DNA of 5,524 bases, taken from the NCBI GenBank assembly GCA_021811745.1, contig JAJZNH010000325.1, positions 1-5,524 of the forward strand, given 5' to 3'. Source of the DNA: Acidobacteriota bacterium. GTDB taxonomy: Bacteria; Acidobacteriota; Terriglobia; Terriglobales; Acidobacteriaceae. Under the pieces are notes generated by a model that was not told where the DNA came from, did no database searches, and saw only the letters and a list, made by a program, of their open reading frames with translations. The position numbers and the translations under genes are program-made. Below are positions 1 to 5,524 of this stretch, piece after piece. The stretch's first letter is position 1. Every line of letters starts with the position of its first letter.

Positions 1-1648
1 CTTGGTCGCTCAGGCGGGTCTTTTCGCCCTCGACGGGGGATGATGCCTTTTTCTTCTTAGCGGTATTGGCACCTAACCCCAACGGGGTAGATTGTGCCTG
101 ACGATCAGCCACCTCGGCTGCGTCTGGCGGCGGAATCGGCGCGGCCAGCTGCTTTTCCTTCTTCTTTTCCTTCTTGGACTTCCGGGCGCGATAGCTGAAC
201 CGGGTCTTCTGTTCTCGCGGAGCGCTCTGATTCAGCTGATCTTCCTGCCCTTGAAGACTGGCCGTGGTCTCCGGCATTGCGCCGCCGTTCTCCACAGTCG
301 CGTTGGTCGCGGTGGGCAGAGTTTCCCGCGGCTTTTGGCCAAAGCGGATCTTCTCTTTTTTGCCGGGCCGCTCGGTCGCAACCTCGGCGCGTTTTTCTTC
401 TTTCTTCTTGGCGTTCTTGCTTTTCTCCGAGGCGGACTCGCCCAGCCGCGATTTCTCCCGGAAACCACGTGATGTTTCGCGGTAGCGCGTGCGCTCCGCC
501 CTCTTCTTCTTCTTTGGCACTGGCGGCACGTAGGCGCTGTAAACCGGCTTGGTCTCGTTCGGGCTGGCGCCCGAGTCCGCAAAGCCCGGCTTGATGTCGA
601 TATAGGCCTGTTCGCGCATCTTGGTCAGATAGGCGCGAATGGCCGGCTCCATCCGGCTCATGTAGAGCGCGTCTTCCACCTGATTCTCGACCTTGTCGAA
701 AGGCTGCACCCCCCCGGCGGTATGCGCCGTCACTTTGAAGATCACGTAGCCTTGGCGGGTGTGAATGGGCTCGGTGTATTGACCCACTTTGAGGGCAAAC
801 GTCTTATCCGCAATCACGCTTGCCAGGTCCCCGCGGCGGTATTGGCCCAGATCGCCGCCCGCGGAAGCGGTTGGGCCATCGCTGAAGCTGCGCGCAAGCT
901 GGGCAAAGTCGCCGCCCGCGTTCAACCGGGCCTCAATATCCTCTGCCTTCGCCTTGGCCGCCGCCAGCTTCGCCGCACTCTCGGTAGGCGGGTTGCCGGT
1001 GGACACGAGAATCTCGCTCAGACGCACGGTCTCGGGTTGCGTGTAGTCCTGCTTGTGCTGCTCATAATATTGCAGGGCTTCGCCAGGAGTGATTTGAATC
1101 GTGCGGCCCACCTGATCACGCATCACCGCCTGGGTGATGATCTGATTGCGGATGTTGGCCTTAAAATCCTCAAAGGAAACACCTTGTTGCTTGGCGGCCT
1201 GCTCCAAGGCATCGATCGACGCCAGGTGGTACTGCTTGCGGATCTCATCGAGCCGCTTGACCAGCTCGGTTTCGCCGGTGATGCCCAGCTCCTTGCCTTT
1301 GGAGAGCCAGAGTTGCTGATCGATCAGACTGCGCAGCAGGTTCTTACGGTCATCTGCCATCTGCTGCATGGACTCGCCCCGCTGACGCGCCTCCTGGTCC
1401 ATCTCCTGCAAGGCGCGGTCATAGTCGGAGTTCGTGATGATCTGGTCGTTGACGCGAGCGATGATCTCCTCGACAGTTTGACCGCCGTACGGGTTTGCGG
1501 GGGTGGAAAAATCGGACTGCGCAAGAGCCGGGCCGGCACACAGAGCCGCGCCCAACACCAGCGCCATGGGAACGCGAAGAAACTTGAAAGTGATCATGTC
1601 AACGCAAGGGGCACGACGTACTTTTGCTACCTGGAGCATAGACGTCAT
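1..1648 (-). CDS. Secreted SurA-like parvulin-type peptidyl-prolyl cis-trans isomerase (C-terminus beyond window)
   Basis: Probable periplasmic chaperone/isomerase acting on exported or outer-membrane proteins. At least 549 residues are readable, with no stop before the window edge. Seen: a signal peptide (hydrophobic stretch about 28-42, AxA-type cleavage after PALA43), then a SurA N-terminal-like chaperone domain (about 58-200, opening with VEEIIARVNDQIITNSDY). A PpiC/rotamase domain (about 205-308) carries GGDFAQLARSFSD and AGGDLGQYRRG. The usual active-site histidines are replaced: SEILV (Glu212) where SHILV is typical, and GYVIFKV (Val302) where GYHI is typical. From about residue 358 the protein becomes a disordered-looking Lys/Arg/Glu-rich tail with KKKK runs. 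The start at 1648 is chosen because GGAG sits 6 bases upstream. The next in-frame ATGs, at 1639, 1597 and 1567, have poorer sites, although 1597 would give a more typical short signal peptide. It is divergent from the S41 protease. The family call is firm; isomerase activity is doubtful. Confidence 0.9.
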   Translation of the reverse strand, partial: MTSMLQVAKVRRAPCVDMITFKFLRVPMALVLGAALCAGPALAQSDFSTPANPYGGQTVEEIIARVNDQIITNSDYDRALQEMDQEARQRGESMQQMADDRKNLLRSLIDQQLWLSKGKELGITGETELVKRLDEIRKQYHLASIDALEQAAKQQGVSFEDFKANIRNQIITQAVMRDQVGRTIQITPGEALQYYEQHKQDYTQPETVRLSEILVSTGNPPTESAAKLAAAKAKAEDIEARLNAGGDFAQLARSFSDGPTASAGGDLGQYRRGDLASVIADKTFALKVGQYTEPIHTRQGYVIFKVTAHTAGGVQPFDKVENQVEDALYMSRMEPAIRAYLTKMREQAYIDIKPGFADSGASPNETKPVYSAYVPPVPKKKKRAERTRYRETSRGFREKSRLGESASEKSKNAKKKEEKRAEVATERPGKKEKIRFGQKPRETLPTATNATVENGGAMPETTASLQGQEDQLNQSAPREQKTRFSYRARKSKKEKKKEKQLAAPIPPPDAAEVADRQAQSTPLGLGANTAKKKKASSPVEGEKTRLSDQ

Positions 1649-1654
1649 TGTAAA

Positions 1655-1658
1655 CTCC
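1655..1658 (-). promoter_or_regulatory. Ribosome binding site of the SurA-like gene
   Basis: On the minus strand GGAG lies 6 bases before the ATG at 1648. No comparable Shine-Dalgarno sequence precedes the alternative ATG at 1597. This site decides the chosen start, which adds 17 residues to the N-terminus. Confidence 0.6.
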
Positions 1659-1778
1659 GGGAGAGCAGGAAGGCGATCCTCCATCGGAATCTTTAGCGCG
1701 TCACCCGCTTGAGACCGGGGCGAGCTATCCTTAAGGCAGACCGGCCGCGAGGGTAACCCCAAGACATGCAGCTACCTG

Positions 1779-1796
1779 AATGCGTCTAAATGCGTC
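1779..1796. repeat. Direct repeat AATGCGTC x2, 10-bp period
   Basis: AATGCGTC occurs at 1779-1786 and again at 1789-1796. The two copies are exactly 10 bases apart, about one helical turn, so a protein could contact both on one face. The second copy overlaps where the -35 element would lie for the TATACT box at 1811. It could be a tandem activator or repressor site; that role is inferred from position only. Confidence 0.4.
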
Positions 1797-1797
1797 A

Positions 1798-1811
1798 AAC
1801 ACCGCGGTGTT
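1798..1811. promoter_or_regulatory. Perfect 14-bp palindrome, candidate operator
   Basis: AACACCGCGGTGTT is a perfect inverted repeat without a spacer. On the right it touches the -10-like TATACT (1811-1816, plus strand). On the left it touches a -35-like TTGACG read on the minus strand (1798-1793). A dimeric regulator bound here could affect both divergent genes. No regulator family is recognised from the site. Confidence 0.4.
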
Positions 1812-1816
1812 ATACT
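1811..1816 (+). promoter_or_regulatory. Candidate -10 box for the S41 protease
   Basis: TATACT matches the sigma-70 -10 consensus at five of six bases and is the best such box before the protease. No good -35 lies 16-19 bases upstream, so the promoter may depend on an activator or may not be real. Transcription would start near 1823, giving a leader of about 178 bases. Confidence 0.35.
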
Positions 1817-1870
1817 GTAAGTCAAGACGGCTCCGTGGACCGACGTGGAGCGGTTTTCCAATTTCCCGTG

Positions 1871-1893
1871 GCCTTGCCGAAGATGGGCAAGGT
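1871..1893 (+). other. Leader hairpin upstream of the S41 protease
   Basis: GCCTTGCC (1871-1878) pairs with GGCAAGGT (1886-1893), the outermost pair being G-U, around the 7-base loop GAAGATG. No run of T follows, so it is not an intrinsic terminator. It would lie in the 5' leader of the protease mRNA if transcription starts near 1823. It does not match a riboswitch class I know. Confidence 0.3.
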
Positions 1894-1983
1894 CAATTTG
1901 TATCAAGAGGGAAGCGCAATCCGGGCCATTCCGAGAGCGCTCGTTGGGAAGCCGTTATCGGGCAAAGGCCGCCACTGCCGTCC

Positions 1984-1988
1984 GGAGG
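1984..1988 (+). promoter_or_regulatory. Ribosome binding site of the S41 protease
   Basis: GGAGG lies 12 bases before the ATG at 2001. The spacing is longer than ideal, but it is the only strong site near this start. The frame stays open upstream to 1845, but the extra 52 residues are arginine-rich and lack signal-peptide character, whereas translation from 2001 begins directly with a signal/anchor sequence. Confidence 0.55.
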
Positions 1989-2000
1989 TTTCATCCGCTT

Positions 2001-3632
2001 ATGACTCCCCGCGCGCGCCGCGCATTTTTTAGCCTCGTTCTTTTTTTCGTCATCTGCGCCGTGGCAGGCAGCTTCCTGCAGAGCAAGGTGGGAGCAGAGT
2101 CCTCTGAAGACGAAAGCCTGCTTCGCGACAATCTGAAGAATTTTGCCAACGTCTATGCGCTGGTAGAGCAGAACTATGCCGAGCGCCTCACGGGTGATAA
2201 GGCAGACGCCGCCATCTACGATGGAGCGATCCCCGGCATGCTGCGTGTGCTGGACCCGCACTCCACGTTTTATGACCCGAAGGCTTACGCCAGGATGCGC
2301 GAAGATCAGCGCGGCCACTACTACGGCGTCGGAATGGTTATCCAGCAGCAAAATGACAAAGTGTACGTGGTGGCGCCGTACGAGGGCACACCGTCATTCC
2401 GGGCCGGCATTCACCCCGGCGACGTAATCGCGGCGGTCAATGGACAAAGCACAGCCGGCTGGTCGAGCGACCAGGTGGCCAAGGCGCTGAAGGGCCCGAA
2501 AGGAACGCATGTACAGATCACCGTGGATCGCGTGGGCGCACCCAAGCCAATTGTCTTCGACCTGGTGCGCGACGAGATTCCGCACCCCTCCATTGATCTG
2601 AAATATGAGATCCGGCCGGGTATTGGCTACGTTCACATCACCCAGTTCCAGGAGACGACCGGGCAGGAGTTCGTCGATGCCCTGAACAGCTTTGGCAACA
2701 TGAAGGGGCTGGTGCTCGACCTGCGCAACAACCCAGGTGGCCTGCTGAGCCAGGCCGTCGATGTGTGCGACCACGTGCTGGCCAAGGGCCAGGTGATCGT
2801 CTCGCAGCGCGGCCGCGCCTATCCCGACCAGGTGTATACGGCCACGCACGGCAACGGCGGGAAGGATTTCCCGATCGTGGTGCTGGTGAACCGTGGCACG
2901 GCCTCGGCGGCGGAGATTGTCAGCGGGGCGTTGCAGGACCACGACCGCGCATTGATCGTGGGCGAAACCACCTTCGGCAAGGGGCTCGTTCAGACCGTCT
3001 ATAACCTGAGCGAGGACACGGGCCTGGCCCTGACGACGTATCACTATTACACGCCGTCGGGAAGGCTGATCCAGCGGAACTACGAGGGAGTTTCGCTCTA
3101 CGACTATTTCTACAATCACGCCGGAGCTCTGCCTTCGAATTCCAGTAACCGCGAAGTCAAGCTGACCGACTCCGGCCGGACGGTCTACGGCGGCGGCGGA
3201 ATTACTCCGGACAAGACATATTCGACTCCGGAACTCAATGATTTCCAGCAAAGGCTTCTCTACAAGGATGTCTTTTTCCACTTTGCTCCCGTGTATGTCG
3301 CTCACCATACGGTGGACAAGAACTTCCAGGTGGATAATGCCGCGCTGGACGAGTTCAAGAAGTACCTGACGGACCAGGGCGTCGCCTGGACCGACGCCGA
3401 TCTGAATAACGTGATGGGCTGGTTGAAGATGTCGATCAAGGAAGATATCATCACCATCGCTTTCGGCCAGTTGCAGGGACTGCGCGTGCACGCCAATTGG
3501 GATCCGGAGATCGAAAAATCCATCACCTACCTTCCCGAAGCGCAGGCGCTCGAGGATCACGCGCTCAAAGTGGATGCGGAAAAGGCGATGGCGCGCGATC
3601 CGGGGACGCAGGGAGTGCCGGCGCAGCACTAA
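2001..3632 (+). CDS. S41 family C-terminal processing (tail-specific) protease with PDZ domain
   Basis: A 543-residue exported serine protease of the CtpA/Prc type, which degrades or trims envelope proteins from their C-termini. Seen: a basic N-terminus (RARR) and a hydrophobic segment about 8-26, acting as membrane anchor or signal peptide with possible cleavage after VGA32. A PDZ domain follows (about 109-195, with GIHPGDVIAAVNG). The S41 core (about 200-360) holds DLRNNPGG (240-247), the nucleophile Ser302 in NRGTASAAE, Lys327 in TFGKG and Gln331. The 25-residue Ser-Lys spacing and the +4 Gln match the family. YYTPSGR and GGGITPD (398-404) close the core. A further stretch of about 140 residues has no motif I recognise. 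All catalytic residues are present, so it is probably active. It is divergent from the SurA-like gene, and a strong terminator follows 60 bases downstream, suggesting a single-gene transcript. Confidence 0.95.
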   Translation: MTPRARRAFFSLVLFFVICAVAGSFLQSKVGAESSEDESLLRDNLKNFANVYALVEQNYAERLTGDKADAAIYDGAIPGMLRVLDPHSTFYDPKAYARMREDQRGHYYGVGMVIQQQNDKVYVVAPYEGTPSFRAGIHPGDVIAAVNGQSTAGWSSDQVAKALKGPKGTHVQITVDRVGAPKPIVFDLVRDEIPHPSIDLKYEIRPGIGYVHITQFQETTGQEFVDALNSFGNMKGLVLDLRNNPGGLLSQAVDVCDHVLAKGQVIVSQRGRAYPDQVYTATHGNGGKDFPIVVLVNRGTASAAEIVSGALQDHDRALIVGETTFGKGLVQTVYNLSEDTGLALTTYHYYTPSGRLIQRNYEGVSLYDYFYNHAGALPSNSSNREVKLTDSGRTVYGGGGITPDKTYSTPELNDFQQRLLYKDVFFHFAPVYVAHHTVDKNFQVDNAALDEFKKYLTDQGVAWTDADLNNVMGWLKMSIKEDIITIAFGQLQGLRVHANWDPEIEKSITYLPEAQALEDHALKVDAEKAMARDPGTQGVPAQH

Positions 3633-3691
3633 AACTGCCTTCGATCTCCTCTCCCGGAACGCATAGTTCCGAACACAACTAAGCCACCACT

Positions 3692-3733
3692 GAACCGTCC
3701 GCGAAGTGAACTTCCGGACGGTTCGTTGTTTTT
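3692..3733 (+). terminator. Intrinsic terminator after the S41 protease
   Basis: GAACCGTCCG (3692-3701) pairs with CGGACGGTTC (3715-3724). The stem continues inward after a bulged C (3702) with GAAG/CTTC closing a TGAA tetraloop (3707-3710), giving 14 base pairs in all. TTGTTTTT (3726-3733) follows. No T-run lies on the other side, so it works for the plus strand only. Confidence 0.9.
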
Positions 3734-3785
3734 CTGCGGCATGAGCTGGACAGGCACAATTTCTCGCGAAGGATCTTCAGGTGGA

Positions 3786-3815
3786 TTGGCAGAAGTGCAA
3801 TGGGGCGGGTAATAT
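3786..3815 (+). promoter_or_regulatory. Candidate promoter for the acyltransferase
   Basis: TTGGCA (3786-3791, five of six matches to the -35 consensus) and TAATAT (3810-3815, four of six to the -10) are separated by 18 bases. The position, after the terminator and about 220 bases before the next gene, suits a new transcription unit. The match is moderate and could be chance. Confidence 0.35.
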
Positions 3816-4019
3816 CTCCGATACCGTTCTTTTGCGCGGGCGTCTGTGGGCTAATTTCGTCAGCGCGACGCCGCCGGTCCGGGCGGTCCGGGCCACCACG
3901 GTTTGGGCAGAGCGCCCGGCCGGGAAGCGTATGAGGGAACTGGATACAAAGCTCGGGGACCGGTGGGCAGCCAAGACGGCTTGCTTTAAAGCGCGCCCCG
4001 GGAACAAGGACAATCTGCG

Positions 4020-4025
4020 AGGAGG
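4020..4025 (+). promoter_or_regulatory. Strong ribosome binding site of the acyltransferase
   Basis: AGGAGG, a full Shine-Dalgarno core, ends 8 bases before the ATG at 4034. It fixes that start over the in-frame ATG at 4058. Confidence 0.8.
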
Positions 4026-4033
4026 ATGCGTCC

Positions 4034-5293
4034 ATGAGCGACCTTGTAGAAAGTGTGATGGAAAGGCAGCAATGCGATGCGGCGGCGCCTGCCGCAACCG
4101 GCGTCGTGGAACGCGTGGCGCAACAACAGCAGCGCAACGTCGCGGTGGATGCGTACCGGGGCCTGGTGATGCTGCTCATGATGGGGGAAGTGCTCCAGTT
4201 TTCCCGCGTGGCGCAGTCTTTCCCGGGGAGCCATCTCTGGCGGTTTCTGGCCTTCAACCAGACGCACGTGGAGTGGGTAGGGATGAGCCTGCATGACACC
4301 ATCCAGCCGGGATTTACCTTCCTGGTGGGCGTGGCCCTTCCTTACTCGATCAGGAGCCGGAGGCGAAAGGAACAAAGCTTCCGGCACATGCTGGCGCATA
4401 CCATCTGGCGCAGCTTCCTCCTGATCGCGCTCGGCATCTTTCTGCGCTCACAGCACAGCCCCATCACCTATTTCACCTTTGAAGATACGCTGACGCAGAT
4501 CGGCCTCGGCTACACGTTCGGATTTCTGCTGGCGTTCGCGCGGCCGCGCTGGCAGTGGATTTCAATTGGAGCAGTCCTGTTTGGATACTGGCTGGCGTGG
4601 GCTTTATATCCGGCGCCGGGCGCGGCCTTCCACTGGGCCGCCGTAGGCGTGCCGCCGGACTGGCATCAGCATCTGCTGAGTGGATTTGCAGCCCACTGGA
4701 ACAAGAACAGCAATCTTGGCCAGGCATTTGATCTCTGGTTCCTGAATCTGTTTCCGCGCACCAGTCCGTTTGTGTACAACAGCGGCGGCTATCTGACGCT
4801 CAGCTTTATTCCCACGCTGGGCACCATGCTGCTGGGCGTGGTGGCGGGGCGCTGGTTTCTCGAGTCAGCTCCAAAGATCCCGCTCCTCAGGTTTGTAGCT
4901 TTGGCAGCAGTCTTGATGGGCGTCGGCCTGGTGCTGCACTTCACCGGCATCTGCCCGATCGTAAAGCGCATCTGGACTCCGGCATGGACCCTGTTCAGCG
5001 GCGGTGTGTGCTTCCTGTTCCTCGCGGCCTTCTCGTGGTTTGTGGATATGCGGAAGCATCGCGGCATTGCCTTTCCGCTGGTGGTTGTGGGCATGAATTC
5101 CATTGCAGCGTACGTAATGGCCGAAACTTCCAGGGGATTTGTTGAAAGCAGCCTCCGCATCAACCTGGGCATGCGGGTCCTGAACTGCCTGGGAGCATCG
5201 CTGGAGCCGTTGGTACTGGGCCTACTGACACTGGCAACCTATTGGCTGGTGTTGTTCTGGATGTTCAGGAAAAATATCTTCATTCGGATTTAG
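4034..5293 (+). CDS. HGSNAT/NagX-like (DUF5009-type) membrane acyltransferase
   Basis: A 419-residue multi-pass inner-membrane protein of the heparan-alpha-glucosaminide N-acetyltransferase superfamily. These proteins pass an acetyl group from cytoplasmic acetyl-CoA across the membrane to an amino sugar. Seen: a polar N-terminus of about 33 residues, RNVAVDAYRG (34-43) leading into helix 1, then THVEWVGMSLHDTIQP (77-92). His78 in the latter aligns with the catalytic histidine of HGSNAT (human HASWNGLTVADLVFP). About ten hydrophobic helices follow (near 88-106, 118-138, 150-168, 173-193, 248-270, 283-302, 315-337, 345-363 and 388-412). Family motifs include IPTLGTMLLGVVAGR, KRIWTPAW (311-318) and GMNSIAAYV (353-361). 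A longer loop lies at about 194-245. The gene sits alone between a terminator and an oxidoreductase, so the substrate is not shown by context; peptidoglycan or chitin sugars are a guess. Family call good; precise reaction unproven. Confidence 0.85.
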   Translation: MSDLVESVMERQQCDAAAPAATGVVERVAQQQQRNVAVDAYRGLVMLLMMGEVLQFSRVAQSFPGSHLWRFLAFNQTHVEWVGMSLHDTIQPGFTFLVGVALPYSIRSRRRKEQSFRHMLAHTIWRSFLLIALGIFLRSQHSPITYFTFEDTLTQIGLGYTFGFLLAFARPRWQWISIGAVLFGYWLAWALYPAPGAAFHWAAVGVPPDWHQHLLSGFAAHWNKNSNLGQAFDLWFLNLFPRTSPFVYNSGGYLTLSFIPTLGTMLLGVVAGRWFLESAPKIPLLRFVALAAVLMGVGLVLHFTGICPIVKRIWTPAWTLFSGGVCFLFLAAFSWFVDMRKHRGIAFPLVVVGMNSIAAYVMAETSRGFVESSLRINLGMRVLNCLGASLEPLVLGLLTLATYWLVLFWMFRKNIFIRI

Positions 5294-5347
5294 GCTGCTC
5301 TCTGAGTCGGATAATTCCACGCTGACCACAGTGCGGGCAGCCTCGGT

Positions 5348-5353
5348 TATAGT
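5348..5353 (+). promoter_or_regulatory. Candidate -10 box before the SDR gene
   Basis: TATAGT matches the -10 consensus at five of six bases and lies 30 bases before the ATG at 5384. No clear -35 is at the right distance (CTGACC at 5322-5327 would leave a 20-base spacer). With only 90 bases between the genes and no terminator seen, read-through from the acyltransferase is equally possible. Confidence 0.25.
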
Positions 5354-5383
5354 GTGTTTGCGGAGTAAACGAGGCATAGAGAA

Positions 5384-5524
5384 ATGTTTCTTGATTTGAC
5401 AGGACAGACCGCCATCGTCACAGGAGCGGCGATGGGAATTGGTGAAGTGATTGCGCGCCGGCTGACTGCTGCCGGGGCAAGAGTGGCCGTGGCAGACATC
5501 GATTTTGACGCGGCAAGCGCAACG
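5384..5524 (+). CDS. Short-chain dehydrogenase/reductase (SDR), N-terminal fragment
   Basis: Only the first 47 codons are in the window; the gene runs past the right edge. The fragment is the start of a classical Rossmann fold: beta-1 (TAIVTG), the glycine-rich dinucleotide motif TGAAMGIG (residues 13-20), helix 1 (EVIARRLTAAGA) and beta-2 (RVAVADID). Asp38 at the end of beta-2 usually favours NAD(H) over NADP(H). The catalytic Ser-Tyr-Lys is out of view, so the substrate cannot be told. GAGG (5371-5374) lies 9 bases before the ATG. It is in the same direction as the acyltransferase, 90 bases downstream, so co-transcription is possible but not shown. Confidence 0.9.
   Translation, partial: MFLDLTGQTAIVTGAAMGIGEVIARRLTAAGARVAVADIDFDAASAT

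Larger units (their letters stand above)
1649..2000. other. Divergent intergenic control region
   Basis: These 352 bases separate the minus-strand isomerase from the plus-strand protease. I see no credible gene here: open frames running through it on the plus strand (from 1780, 1790 and 1845) give arginine-rich, unstructured peptides with no family resemblance. It should hold both promoters. The AT-richer section around 1770-1820 contains a direct repeat, a palindrome and promoter-like boxes, listed separately. The half nearer the protease would be a long 5' leader if the TATACT box is real. Confidence 0.7.
3734..4033. other. Intergenic region without a gene
   Basis: About 300 GC-rich bases lie between the terminator and the acyltransferase. 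Open frames cross it on both strands (for example plus 3781-4296 and minus 3679-4302), but their products are compositionally odd and overlap the acyltransferase start. It contains a candidate promoter near 3786-3815, a 9-bp tandem repeat (CGGTCCGGG twice, 3875-3892) and the RBS at 4020-4025. I see no RNA gene. Confidence 0.65.

Noticed and set aside
722..1696. 324-codon plus-strand open frame
   Set aside because: It lies antisense to the SurA-like gene, which has a clear family match throughout. The plus-strand product resembles no protein family and has no convincing RBS.
1845..2000. Upstream extension of the S41 protease to the ATG at 1845
   Set aside because: The added 52 residues are basic and unstructured and would bury the signal/anchor sequence. 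The ATG at 2001 has GGAGG upstream and begins a normal export signal.
2394..3629. 411-codon minus-strand open frame
   Set aside because: It is an antisense shadow of the S41 protease, whose motifs fix the coding strand. Its His/Arg/Val-rich composition is typical of the reverse complement of a GC-rich gene.
3875..3892. Tandem CGGTCCGGG x2
   Set aside because: Two copies of a 9-mer in GC-rich noncoding sequence are easily explained by slippage or chance; it is noted under the intergenic region only.
3679..4302. Minus-strand and plus-strand (3781-4296) open frames over the 3734-4033 gap
   Set aside because: Both run into the acyltransferase start in the wrong frame or strand, give cysteine/arginine-rich products, and lack RBS support. 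The minus frame also ends close to the terminator stem.
5293..5342. GGCTGC ... GCAGCC inverted repeat as a terminator after the acyltransferase
   Set aside because: The 6-bp arms enclose a loop of 38 bases and no T-run follows, so it is unlikely to form or terminate.

Overview
The window looks like ordinary chromosome from a GC-rich Gram-negative bacterium. The best guess is Acidobacteriota (class Terriglobia). That guess rests on family resemblance: a SurA/PpiC-type isomerase with a long lysine-rich tail, an S41 tail-specific protease and an HGSNAT/NagX-type membrane acyltransferase. It is an inference, not a database result. No rRNA, tRNA, insertion sequence, CRISPR array or phage gene was seen.

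Layout. (1) Positions 1-1648, minus strand: a secreted SurA-like parvulin-type peptidyl-prolyl isomerase. It is open across the left edge, so its C-terminus is missing. (2) Positions 1649-2000: a 352-base divergent intergenic region. It holds a 10-bp-spaced direct repeat, a 14-bp perfect palindrome, a -10-like box and a small leader hairpin. (3) Positions 2001-3632, plus strand: a complete S41 C-terminal processing protease with a PDZ domain and an intact Ser/Lys/Gln catalytic set. (4) Positions 3692-3733: a strong intrinsic terminator. (5) Positions 3734-4033: about 300 bases with no credible gene, only a candidate promoter and a very good ribosome binding site. (6) Positions 4034-5293, plus strand: a complete polytopic acyltransferase of the heparan-alpha-glucosaminide N-acetyltransferase type. 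(7) Positions 5384-5524, plus strand: the first 47 residues of a short-chain dehydrogenase/reductase, cut by the right edge.

How the genes fit together. The divergent pair pairs an exported chaperone/isomerase with an exported PDZ protease, which suggests envelope protein folding and turnover read from one shared control region. The protease is closed off by its terminator. The acyltransferase therefore appears to be a separate transcription unit, probably acting on amino sugars at the inner membrane. The oxidoreductase follows it after 90 bases, with its own RBS and a possible weak promoter.

I found no clear new system. The most notable points are a parvulin domain lacking both usual active-site histidines, the repeat-bearing basic tail of that protein, and the palindrome between the divergent genes.
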